A program made the position numbers and the translations under genes. This document shows, in pieces, positions 1 to 5,375 of a DNA stretch of 8,091 nt. Position 1 is the first letter of the stretch; every line of letters begins with the position of its first letter. The notes below the pieces were generated by a model that saw nothing but the letters and a program-made list of their open reading frames with translations, had not been told where the DNA came from and searched no databases. The stretch covers positions 1 to 8,091 of the forward strand of contig JAXDLH010000417.1 in NCBI GenBank assembly GCA_034666705.1, in the 5' to 3' direction. Origin of the DNA: JAXDLH01 sp034666705 (GTDB taxonomy: Bacteria; Chloroflexota; UBA6077; SHYK01).

Positions 1-432
1 AAAGTCTCGCCCACTTCCCGCGGCCGTGGGACCCGTGCGGCTGACCACGAGCTGCTCATGGCCTGTGGCGTCGACGTAGCGGATCTCCGAGACTTCCTGG
101 GCGAGACTCAGGAGCTCTTTAAATCGACTCAACCGCTGGTCGGCAAGATCCGGCGCTGTGCCATCCGGCACGCGCGATGCCCACGTAACGTGACCAATGA
201 TCTTGCTGAAGAACTCGTCGATCCGGCCGGCGGTGCCGATCGCCTGCTGCTCGTGAAGCCGGGCCGTCGCGGCCTGGTTTTGCTGATAGGCGGCGTAGGC
301 CTGGAACAATCCACTGGTGAGAAGTACAACGCTGACGAGCGCGACGAGCACGGTCGCGTACTTGATGAAGAGGCCGCCCCTGAAGTGCGCCTGCGGCCAG
401 TCCTCTACGGCGCGCCGCCGTTGGTGCAGCAT
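1..432 (-). CDS. Membrane sensor protein, N-terminal part (Cache-type; probable histidine kinase or cyclase), truncated by window edge
   Basis: This frame is open for 144 codons from the ATG at 432 to the window edge and has no stop inside the window. The start is well fixed: an in-frame TGA lies at 441-439, three codons upstream. A weak GAGAG Shine-Dalgarno motif lies at 436-440. Residues 1-20 are basic and cytoplasmic (HQRRR near the N-terminus). Residues 25-45 form one hydrophobic membrane segment. From residue 46 a helical, extracytoplasmic region follows (AAYQQNQAATARLHEQQA, then RIDEFFSKIIGHVTW) and then a YVDATGHEQLVVSR strand region. This is the N-terminal pattern of Cache-domain sensor kinases. 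The sensed ligand and the output domain are not visible. Its divergent neighbour is an ABC_sub_bind lipoprotein, a pairing I remember as recurrent in bacteria, which suggests a ligand-binding protein feeding a sensor. The kinase-versus-cyclase assignment is inferred. Confidence 0.78.
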   Translation of the reverse strand, partial: MLHQRRRAVEDWPQAHFRGGLFIKYATVLVALVSVVLLTSGLFQAYAAYQQNQAATARLHEQQAIGTAGRIDEFFSKIIGHVTWASRVPDGTAPDLADQRLSRFKELLSLAQEVSEIRYVDATGHEQLVVSRTGPTAAGSGRDF

Positions 433-460
433 CGTCTCTCATTTCGGAGCGTAACAACTG

Positions 461-489
461 TTGACCTTAGATGTGACGAATCGTACACT
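461..489 (+). promoter_or_regulatory. Sigma-70-type promoter for the substrate-binding lipoprotein
   Basis: A -35 box TTGACC (461-466, five of six consensus bases) is separated by exactly 17 bases from a -10 box TACACT (484-489, four of six). Transcription would start near 496, giving a leader of about 27 bases that contains the AGGAGG site at 513-518. A lone TGTGA half-site (472-476) sits in the spacer. Its partner six bases on, GTACA, is a poor match, so a Crp site here is not supported. Confidence 0.6.
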
Positions 490-522
490 CCGGCCGGCGA
501 AAAAACTAGCCGAGGAGGCGGT

Positions 523-1557
523 ATGGTGCTCCGTCGTCGCGAATTCCTGCGACTGGCCGGCACCGCCGGGCTGGGTGCCGCCGGGCTCCTCGCCGGGGCA
601 TGCAATGCCACCGCCACGGTCCCTGATGCCATACCGGCTCCGCCGCGCGTGCACCGCGTCGGCTATCTCACGGTGGGGATGGCCCCGGCCTCCGGCAGCC
701 TCACGGAGCATTTCTCCGTGGCATTCCCAGGCCTCGCCGAGGGGTTGCGTGACCTGGGGTATATCGAGGGCGAGAATCTCGCCTATGAAGCGCGGTTCGC
801 GAACAATAACGACGAGCTACTCCCCCAACTTGCCACCGACCTGGTAGGGACGAATCCTTCGGTCATTCTCGGCGCAACCAATGCCTCCGTACGGTCCGCA
901 AAAGGTGCTACAGCGACGATTCCCATTGTGATGATGGGCAGCAGCGTTGATCCCGTCGCGGATGGATTCGTGGCGTCGATCGCCGTGCCAGGTGGGAACG
1001 TTACCGGCACAGCCAACGTGGGTCCCGATGTCGAGGTCAAGCGGCTCGAGCAGCTCAAGGCCGCGGTGGAGGGAGTCTCCAGGGTGGCGCTTTTCGGCTG
1101 GTCGGACAACCAGGGCGCTGACTGGGGCGTGGCGGCGACGCGGAACATCGAGCTGCTCCGCGCGCCAATCACGACCAGCTCAATGATCGAGGATGTCTTT
1201 CGCTCCCTGCTGTCCGAGCAGCCGGACGGGCTCGTCGTGATCCAGCGAGCCGTCGTCAGTGGGAGATTCGCGGACCAGATCGCCGGGCTTGCCGCCGCGG
1301 CACGCCTGCCCGCAATCGCGCCATGGCGACGTTTCGTCGAAGCCGGCGGCCTCCTCGCATATGAGGCGCGCACGTCGGATGCATACCGGGAAGTGGCACG
1401 ATATGTCGACCGAATCCTGCGGGGTGAGTCCCCGGCTCGCATGCCAGTGGAGACTCCCCGCAGTTTCGATCTCATCGTCAATCGGCGGACCGCCCGCGCA
1501 TTTGCGCTGGAGCTGCCGGCCTCATTCCTCGCGCAGGCGGACTTCATCATCGACTGA
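523..1557 (+). CDS. ABC_sub_bind-family substrate-binding lipoprotein (Tat signal)
   Basis: This 344-residue extracytoplasmic solute-binding protein matches the ABC_sub_bind family (Pfam PF04392), which has a periplasmic-binding-protein fold. The frame is open back to position 58. The start at 523 is chosen because AGGAGG (513-518) lies four bases upstream and because the protein then begins with a signal peptide: RRREFLRL (residues 4-11, twin-arginine type), a hydrophobic stretch at 12-26, and Cys27 in LLAGAC, a plausible lipobox. The binding fold starts at HRVGYLTVG and includes FAVAFPGLAEGLRDLGYIEGENL-like family text, a PIVMMGSSVDPVADGFV segment and the C-terminal LIVNRRTARAFALELPASFLAQAD motif. 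No permease or ATPase gene adjoins it, so it may serve the divergent sensor rather than an import complex; that is inference. The ligand is unknown. Length is close to the family norm. Confidence 0.88.
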   Translation: MVLRRREFLRLAGTAGLGAAGLLAGACNATATVPDAIPAPPRVHRVGYLTVGMAPASGSLTEHFSVAFPGLAEGLRDLGYIEGENLAYEARFANNNDELLPQLATDLVGTNPSVILGATNASVRSAKGATATIPIVMMGSSVDPVADGFVASIAVPGGNVTGTANVGPDVEVKRLEQLKAAVEGVSRVALFGWSDNQGADWGVAATRNIELLRAPITTSSMIEDVFRSLLSEQPDGLVVIQRAVVSGRFADQIAGLAAAARLPAIAPWRRFVEAGGLLAYEARTSDAYREVARYVDRILRGESPARMPVETPRSFDLIVNRRTARAFALELPASFLAQADFIID

Positions 1558-1559
1558 CC

Positions 1560-1580
1560 GTGCGCATTCTGCATGCGCGT
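1560..1580. terminator. Small hairpin between convergent genes
   Basis: GCGCAT (1562-1567) pairs with ATGCGC (1573-1578) around the five-base loop TCTGC, and two G-T wobble pairs can extend the stem to 1560 and 1580. It lies in the 37-base gap between the converging lipoprotein gene and the small minus-strand gene. It could act in both directions. There is no T-tract on either side, so its terminator role is only positional inference. Confidence 0.35.
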
Positions 1581-1594
1581 CGAACCCTCTCGTG

Positions 1595-1846
1595 CTAGTC
1601 GCGACAATTCTGGGTTTGCCCGCCGAGCCGAGCGCAGAGCACCTCGACGAGTTCCTCATTCGTCGCCCCTTGAATGCCGAGGAGTTGCTTGAGAAACGCG
1701 GCGTCGATCCGGACGCCGAGCTCATAGAGCGTGGCCACCGGCTCGTCACAAATCCGCTCCAGGAGCGCCGGCTCGTGCCTGGCGCGCTCGAGAACGAGGC
1801 CGAGCGAGATGTCGTCGGAGTCGACGAGATTCCGATATACGAGCAT
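1595..1846 (-). CDS. Small leader-like protein, candidate NHLP/Os1348-clan RiPP precursor (83 aa)
   Basis: The start at 1846 is chosen because a strong GGAGGA Shine-Dalgarno (1851-1856 on the complement) lies just upstream. Longer in-frame versions reach position 2233 but would overlap the GNAT gene antisense-free and lack such a site. The 83-residue product reads as a short helical leader: LERARHEPALLERICDEP (about residues 19-36) followed by VATLYELGVRI (37-47). This resembles the 'LxxRAxxDPxFRxxLLxDPxxAL..LGV' pattern of the NHLP/Os1348/Franean1-type RiPP precursor clan. A second helical stretch, NEELVEVLCARLGG, ends in a double glycine and leaves only a seven-residue tail with one Cys. 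Cys residues lie at ERIC, VLCA and QNCR. It is last in a minus-strand cluster behind GNAT and GRDP-like genes. Family assignment rests on pattern recognition only. It might instead be a stand-alone regulatory protein. Confidence 0.62.
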   Translation of the reverse strand: MLVYRNLVDSDDISLGLVLERARHEPALLERICDEPVATLYELGVRIDAAFLKQLLGIQGATNEELVEVLCARLGGQTQNCRD

Positions 1847-1850
1847 GTAT

Positions 1851-1856
1851 TCCTCC
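1851..1856 (-). promoter_or_regulatory. Ribosome binding site deciding the start of the small leader-like gene
   Basis: The complement reads GGAGGA here, inside GGGAGGAATACATG. It is close to optimal in sequence and spacing for the ATG at 1846. It is the main reason to treat the 83-residue product, rather than a 212-residue antisense-overlapping frame, as the real gene. Confidence 0.7.
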
Positions 1857-1863
1857 CATGTAT

Positions 1864-1909
1864 TTGCAGGCGTCGGGCGCCGTGCGGCCGACGATCCAAA
1901 GGGCTGCAA
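1864..1909 (-). other. Nested stem-loop between GNAT and leader-like genes
   Basis: The 74-base gap holds two nested inverted repeats. The outer arms TTGCAG (1864-1869) and CTGCAA (1904-1909) enclose inner arms CGTCGG (1871-1876) and CCGACG (1888-1893), with an 11-base apical loop and an asymmetric internal loop. The RNA structure would sit between the GNAT stop and the Shine-Dalgarno of the small gene, eight bases from it. It could protect or process the downstream message, or attenuate it. No T-tract follows, so simple termination is not indicated. Confidence 0.4.
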
Positions 1910-1920
1910 CCGCCTGGTTT

Positions 1921-2865
1921 TCAGCCGATCCCCAGGGAGAACAGGTTCCAGATCCAGTCGGGTTGCGGGGTCGGCGTTGCGGACTCTCCCGATTTGACCC
2001 GGGTCCAGCGCTGCACGCCCGGCTCGATCGCGAAGCCATTGTTCCCAAGCCATCCCCGGGCGGGTCCGCCCGCAAACGCGATGACCGGTCCCGGTTCTCG
2101 TTTCGATAGCAAATGGAGCGCGAGCGGTCTTGCAACGGCCGGGTCGCTGCTCGCCACAACTATGGGTCCGATCCCATGTGGGAATTGATACGAGTACGCC
2201 AGGAGCTTTCCGCCCGCATCGCGCACCCCCCACGCGTTCGGGAGGGCGGGATCGAACAGCCAGCCGCGATGCTCCCCGGTTGCCTGTTCGTCCAGGGCAA
2301 GGAGCGCACCCAGATCGCTTCCGCTCAGTGCAGACAGCTCCATACCCGCAGGAAGTGGCGGGAGCGCCGCGGACGGCGCTCCTCGGTAAACGTTAAACGC
2401 TAGGTCGTCTGGCTGGAAGCCATGACGTTGATCGAATGCATACAATCGTTCCTGGGCGAACAGGTGGATGGTGGTTACTCCACGGCGCTCGAGCAACTCG
2501 ATCCGCTTGGCTTCCAGCAGGTCCCAGGGACTTGTTGGATCCGGCTCCTGAGGTACCGGGTACGCCTCGTCAACGGCGATGTGGCCGAACCAGCCGACTG
2601 TGCCGTTCTTCACCGCGACCGCCACCCCGACGATGCGATTCCGAGACGTGCCATCCCGCGCCACCACCACGAAGGATCCATCCTCACTGCCCTGCTCACT
2701 CGCGCTGGGGGTGCGGGATACGAGGTGGTTGAAGAGGTCCTTGCGGCTGCGCCCGCGTCCACCTGAGGCGCTTTGCAGAACCTCGGCCGCGTCGCGATAC
2801 GTTGCGTCCGAGGCTGCCTCGTCATAACCGACTACACGAACTAATGCTGACGAATCTCCTTGCAT
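1921..2865 (-). CDS. Two-domain GNAT-fold protein with C-terminal YitH-like domain and degenerate acetyl-CoA loop
   Basis: The 314-residue protein starts at 2865 behind GAGGAG (2870-2875), four bases from the ATG and 22 bases after the GRDP-like stop, so the two genes look co-transcribed. The N-terminal GNAT domain (about residues 7-162) has the strand pair IVGVAVAVKNGTVGWFGHIAVDEAY, helix LLEAKRIELLERRGV and the closing AFDQRHGFQ. GNAT enzymes normally carry a Q/RxxGxG/A pyrophosphate-binding loop straight after the V-D-x-x-Y segment. Here residues 102-114 read PVPQEPDPTSPWD instead, which would not bind acetyl-CoA in the usual way. Residues about 172-290 (GMELSALSGSDLGALLALDEQ, then HGIGPIVVASSD) resemble the YitH-like C-terminal acetyltransferase domain. 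An aromatic tail, DWIWNLFSLGIG, ends the protein. It may be a modifying enzyme for the downstream small protein or a non-catalytic binder; the substrate is unknown. Confidence 0.8.
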   Translation of the reverse strand: MQGDSSALVRVVGYDEAASDATYRDAAEVLQSASGGRGRSRKDLFNHLVSRTPSASEQGSEDGSFVVVARDGTSRNRIVGVAVAVKNGTVGWFGHIAVDEAYPVPQEPDPTSPWDLLEAKRIELLERRGVTTIHLFAQERLYAFDQRHGFQPDDLAFNVYRGAPSAALPPLPAGMELSALSGSDLGALLALDEQATGEHRGWLFDPALPNAWGVRDAGGKLLAYSYQFPHGIGPIVVASSDPAVARPLALHLLSKREPGPVIAFAGGPARGWLGNNGFAIEPGVQRWTRVKSGESATPTPQPDWIWNLFSLGIG

Positions 2866-2887
2866 TCCTCTCCTCGTAGTGCGAGCT

Positions 2888-3370
2888 TTACGCTTGATCT
2901 ATTGCGGGGGATGGATGCCACCGCTCCCAGATGCGACCGGGCTGGCCAAAGAGTCTGGAGTAGGGCACCTCGAAATCTCGCCACGTTGTGGCATCGATAG
3001 GCGCTTCCTCCGGATGATGGTGAATGAATTCGCCAAACGTCCGCGCACAGAAGTCCGCGTAGAGCCGCGTGTCAAGAATGGCTGCGTGCCATACGGTATC
3101 GACCTGCTTACTGCAGACGTAGGTGCGCCGATCGCTGAACAAACGCAGCGCGAGGTACCGTCGAAATTCGAGGATCGCTTCGTCGACCCAGGTCGCGGGC
3201 ATCACGCCGTCTTTCAAAAGGCGGGCGCGGATGACAGTGAGGTCGTATGCTGCGAGCGCTGCTAAGATACGTGTTTGTCTGGCTGTAAGCGGCACATCGT
3301 CGCGAAGACGCAGAGGCCGTTCGCTCGGTGACGGCTCTTCAGCCGCTATTCGAAGTGCTCCCGTCGCCAT
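2888..3370 (-). CDS. GRDP-like (glycine-rich domain-containing protein-like) protein
   Basis: The 160-residue cytoplasmic protein is first in the minus-strand cluster. The start at 3370 is preceded by GAGGAG about 11 bases upstream, a slightly long spacing. After a Pro/Arg-rich N-terminus (1-30), residues 32-80 are helical (TRILAALAAYDLTVIRARLLKDG, then ILEFRRYLALRLF). The diagnostic block is residues 90-120: VDTVWHAAILDTRLYADFC then FGEFIHHHPEE. This is the GRDP/DUF1399-type motif VDxxWHxHILdTxxYxxFCxxxFGxxxHHxP. Here the second His of WHxH is Ala97, while Trp94-His95, Cys108 and His117-119 remain. Bacterial members are short stand-alone proteins whose biochemical role I do not know. Its position ahead of the GNAT and leader-like genes suggests shared function. 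Confidence 0.8.
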   Translation of the reverse strand: MATGALRIAAEEPSPSERPLRLRDDVPLTARQTRILAALAAYDLTVIRARLLKDGVMPATWVDEAILEFRRYLALRLFSDRRTYVCSKQVDTVWHAAILDTRLYADFCARTFGEFIHHHPEEAPIDATTWRDFEVPYSRLFGQPGRIWERWHPSPAIDQA

Positions 3371-3410
3371 TGTGCCCGGTGCTCCTCAACGTAGCTGATT
3401 AGCGCGCAAT

Positions 3411-3430
3411 AGTGTGAGCTGCGTCACGCT
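3411..3430. promoter_or_regulatory. Crp-like operator upstream of the minus-strand cluster
   Basis: AGTGTGA (3411-3417), six bases, then TCACGCT (3424-3430) form an inverted repeat with six of seven arm positions matched. The core TGTGA-N6-TCAC agrees with the TGTGA-N6-TCACA consensus of cAMP-receptor-type regulators at nine of ten positions. Its edge is 40 bases upstream of the GRDP-like start. Core promoter boxes for that cluster are not clear, so activation or repression cannot be inferred. A Crp-family gene is encoded 2 kb away at 5376-6062. Confidence 0.5.
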
Positions 3431-3446
3431 ACGGGGTCCCGTAGCG
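3427..3446. repeat. Perfect 9+2+9 palindrome overlapping the Crp-like site
   Basis: The sequence CGCTACGGGGTCCCGTAGCG has nine-base perfectly complementary arms around a GT centre. It overlaps the last four bases of the Crp-like site. The two-base centre makes it look more like a dimeric-protein operator than an RNA hairpin, although an eight-pair stem with a four-base loop is possible. No T-tract adjoins it. Confidence 0.7.
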
Positions 3447-3767
3447 CCGTGTCAAGCGAGACGCGGCCACACCCGTACCGGCTTGTCGTGACGCACTGGC
3501 CGCGAATGCCCTTTGCCAAGCCGCTCGCAAGACGTCCCTGGCCCGTGCTCGACCACTCCCGAATTTCCGCTCGCGCCGATGATTCCTGAATTGCTCTCAT
3601 CAGTCTGTCGTCCACCCGATATTTCAGGTGTCGGCTGAGCGACAGTTCGCCTGGCTCGCAGCCGACGGCCGGTGTGTTGTCCACCGTACAGCGGCGCTCG
3701 GCGGGTCCCTCTACTGTTGGCGCATGCGGGCGGTCATCGCCCAGCCAGGTGCGGAGAGGGATGGAGC

Positions 3768-4469
3768 ATGCGGACAAATAAACACGGGGATCCAAAGATC
3801 CGGACGGCGGGATATGGCGGCCCGGCGCTGGGGCTCTATGAGCTCACGGGCGACGAGCTGCCGCCGAACGCCAGCCCAGTGTTGTTGATCATCCTGCTCG
3901 TTGCGTGCGGGACCATCATCGCGGCGCTCATCTTTGCGCTGTCGACGCGCGATGGGGGCCCGTGGGACGGAACGGCGGCCGGCGCGGCTCAGACTGCCGC
4001 AGCCGACGCCGGTTCTGCCAGTGCTGCCTTGGACCCGGCATGGGCGGCGGTGACCGAGAATGTGATCCGTGAGGTGGTGGCCAGCGTGCCCGGGCCACAA
4101 GGCGCCGCCGTCCCCACTATTCGCGCCATGGCACTCCATCCGGGCGCGCCGGTTCCAGTCGTGCTTTCATTGCAGCTTTCGGGTGTCAACAACCAGGCCT
4201 GGAATTCCATCACCCAGGCAGCGCAGCGTGCATACCTCCGGGACGTGCTGCAGGCGATCGAACGGATCTTGCCGCGGACTCGCCCGGATGCTTCCGGTGG
4301 TCCCGCACGGCTCGTCGCAGGTCTCTACGGCTCCTATCTGTATGGGAGTGCTGATCTCGCGGAGAACAGCGGCACGATCATGTGGCCGTGCCAACTCCAA
4401 GCCAATGGTGTGGCGCAATGTGACGTCGCGCTGATTACCGAGGCCATCGAGCTTACGCCCGGGCGCTGA
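3768..4469 (+). CDS. Single-pass membrane protein of unknown family, paralog 1
   Basis: The 233-residue protein starts at 3768, where GAGAGGG (3754-3760) lies seven bases upstream. The frame is open further back to 3672 but without a better site. Residues 1-36 are hydrophilic with basic residues (K5, K10, R12), and 37-59 form one membrane helix (PVLLIILLVACGTIIAALIF), so the C-terminal part should lie outside the cytoplasm. Residues 63-88 are an Ala/Gly-rich linker. From DPAW (89-92) a compact domain of about 140 residues follows, with VPVVLSLQLSGVNNQAW (128-144), VLQAIERILPRTRP (160-173) and Cys208/Cys218 spaced CX9C, ending EAIELTPGR. It is paralogous to the next gene, 56 bases downstream. 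I do not recognise the family. An exported sensor or a partner of a membrane complex are possibilities, without evidence. Confidence 0.8.
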   Translation: MRTNKHGDPKIRTAGYGGPALGLYELTGDELPPNASPVLLIILLVACGTIIAALIFALSTRDGGPWDGTAAGAAQTAAADAGSASAALDPAWAAVTENVIREVVASVPGPQGAAVPTIRAMALHPGAPVPVVLSLQLSGVNNQAWNSITQAAQRAYLRDVLQAIERILPRTRPDASGGPARLVAGLYGSYLYGSADLAENSGTIMWPCQLQANGVAQCDVALITEAIELTPGR

Positions 4470-4525
4470 TTTCCATTCTTTTTCCCACAAAAGTCACAAG
4501 CCCCTTTTTGGACGGAGGTGCTTCC
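4470..4525 (+). other. AT-richer spacer between the paralog pair
   Basis: This 56-base gap is visibly poorer in GC than its surroundings, with T-runs at 4479-4483 and 4505-4509, and carries GGAGG (4514-4518) seven bases before the next ATG. No hairpin precedes the T-runs, so it does not look like an intrinsic terminator. Co-transcription of the two paralogs is likely. Confidence 0.45.
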
Positions 4526-5230
4526 ATGCAGTCAGATGAGTATCACGGGCGCCACCCGCCGACCCCGGCAGGTCTTCAAGCACGAGTGTTAGAGATGTAC
4601 GAGTTGGAGCGAGAGGGGTTCGCGTTTCGGCCAAGCCCTTGGGTCCTCATCAGTCTGGTGGCTGCGCTCCTGGCTTTCATGGTCATCGCTGTGGTGTCCT
4701 GGGTTCCCCGCAGCGACGGGGCGTCGGGGGCTGGGCGCGCGGCTGCCTCCGGCTCCAGCGAACCCGCCGGAGATGCCCGTGCGGCCCACGTCGATCCTGC
4801 GTGGGCAATGCTCACGCAGGACGCAATCCGCGACGCAATCTATCGGGTGCCGGCGCCTGCGGGCACCGGGCTGCCCGGCGTCACCAGGATCGAGCTCAAT
4901 CCATCTACCAGAGTCCCGGTGGTCGTCCACCTGCAGCTTGCCGGCATCAACAACCCGGCCTGGGCTGCGCTCGACGAAGCGAGTCAGTATGCGTATGCAG
5001 CGCACGTCCTGCAGGCAATCGCGCAGACGGTGCCGCGCACTCGTCCGAACGGTTCGGACGTGCCAGCGCACGTCCTCCTGGATATCTATGGCACGTCCCA
5101 ACTTGTGGCCGGCGGGTCCGAGATCGGGCCGGACGACGCCTTCGCCCGCTGCCGGGAGATTGCCGGCGGACTATGGCATTGCCAGGACGCCATGCTGAGC
5201 GAGTCGATCGAGCTCACGCCGTCGTTCTGA
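4526..5230 (+). CDS. Single-pass membrane protein of unknown family, paralog 2
   Basis: The 234-residue protein starts at ATG 4526, with GGAGG (4514-4518) seven bases upstream. A TTG at 4508 is in frame but would place that site inside the gene. The architecture equals that of the preceding gene: a hydrophilic N-terminus that shares the YEL motif (25-27), a membrane helix at 39-60, an Ala/Gly/Ser linker (62-87), then DPAW (90-93) and the same C-terminal domain with VPVVVHLQLAGINNPAW, VLQAIAQTVPRTRP and Cys209/Cys219 (CX9C), ending ESIELTPSF. By hand alignment without gaps, 46 of 101 residues from DPAW-1 to the YG motif are identical between the two. Such divergence points to an old duplication with both copies kept. 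Both Cys would be outside the cytoplasm and could form a disulfide. Function unknown. Confidence 0.82.
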   Translation: MQSDEYHGRHPPTPAGLQARVLEMYELEREGFAFRPSPWVLISLVAALLAFMVIAVVSWVPRSDGASGAGRAAASGSSEPAGDARAAHVDPAWAMLTQDAIRDAIYRVPAPAGTGLPGVTRIELNPSTRVPVVVHLQLAGINNPAWAALDEASQYAYAAHVLQAIAQTVPRTRPNGSDVPAHVLLDIYGTSQLVAGGSEIGPDDAFARCREIAGGLWHCQDAMLSESIELTPSF

Positions 5231-5276
5231 AGCGGGGTTGAGGTTTCAAACGGTGCGCTCCTCCCCCGCGCGCCGA

Positions 5277-5319
5277 GCATGAGGGCCCGGTCCGTCGCCC
5301 GCGAACCGGGCCCTCATGC
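5277..5319. terminator. 15-bp perfect inverted repeat, likely bidirectional terminator
   Basis: GCATGAGGGCCCGGT (5277-5291) and its exact complement ACCGGGCCCTCATGC (5305-5319) flank a 13-base loop. The stem is very GC-rich and would be highly stable. It lies 46 bases after the second membrane-protein gene and 56 bases beyond the end of the convergent regulator gene. No T-tract follows on either strand, so it would act as an atypical terminator or as a 3' end stabiliser. Confidence 0.6.
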
Positions 5320-5336
5320 GATTCCACGACGCATTG

Positions 5337-5367
5337 GCGACGGAAGGCGCTTTGCGTGTCCCGTCGC
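5337..5367 (-). terminator. Hairpin just after the Crp/Fnr gene
   Basis: GCGACGG (5337-5343) pairs with CCGTCGC (5361-5367), a seven-base stem with a 17-base loop in which CGC and GCG can pair again. It begins eight bases past the regulator's stop codon on the minus strand. No T-tract is present. The position suits a terminator for that gene, but the stem is short. Confidence 0.35.
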
Positions 5368-5375
5368 GAGTCCTC

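Larger units (their letters stand above)
3371..3767. other. 397-base intergenic region with dyads near its left end, no convincing gene
   Basis: This gap lies between the divergent minus-strand cluster and the plus-strand membrane-protein pair and should hold both promoters. Its left part carries the Crp-like and 20-bp palindromes. From 3447 to 3767 I see no clear -35/-10 pair, tRNA or recognisable product. A 123-codon minus-strand frame (3795-3424) crosses most of it. It lacks a Shine-Dalgarno site, shows no family resemblance, runs antisense into the start of the next gene and has many A/T third positions. Confidence 0.5.

Noticed and set aside
472..487. Crp-like site upstream of the lipoprotein gene
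   Set aside because: TGTGA is present but the second half GTACA matches only three of five bases and the dyad is weak.
58..522. N-terminal extension of the substrate-binding lipoprotein
   Set aside because: It lies antisense to the membrane-sensor gene and would bury the signal peptide. AGGAGG at 513-518 and the promoter at 461-489 fix the start at 523.
783..1607. A 274-codon minus-strand frame opposite the lipoprotein gene
   Set aside because: It is the antisense shadow of a clear ABC_sub_bind gene, with low-complexity Arg/Ser/Ala composition and no family features.
1259..2188. A 309-codon plus-strand frame across the convergent genes
   Set aside because: It overlaps the lipoprotein gene in another frame and runs antisense to the small leader-like and GNAT genes; composition is shadow-like.
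1847..2233. N-terminal extension of the small protein to 212 residues
   Set aside because: The extension overlaps the GNAT gene on the same strand in another frame, and the optimal Shine-Dalgarno at 1851-1856 marks the start at 1846.
3424..3795. A 123-codon minus-strand frame in the large intergenic region
   Set aside because: It has no Shine-Dalgarno site or family resemblance, many A/T third positions, overlaps the next gene's start antisense and ends inside the palindrome pair.
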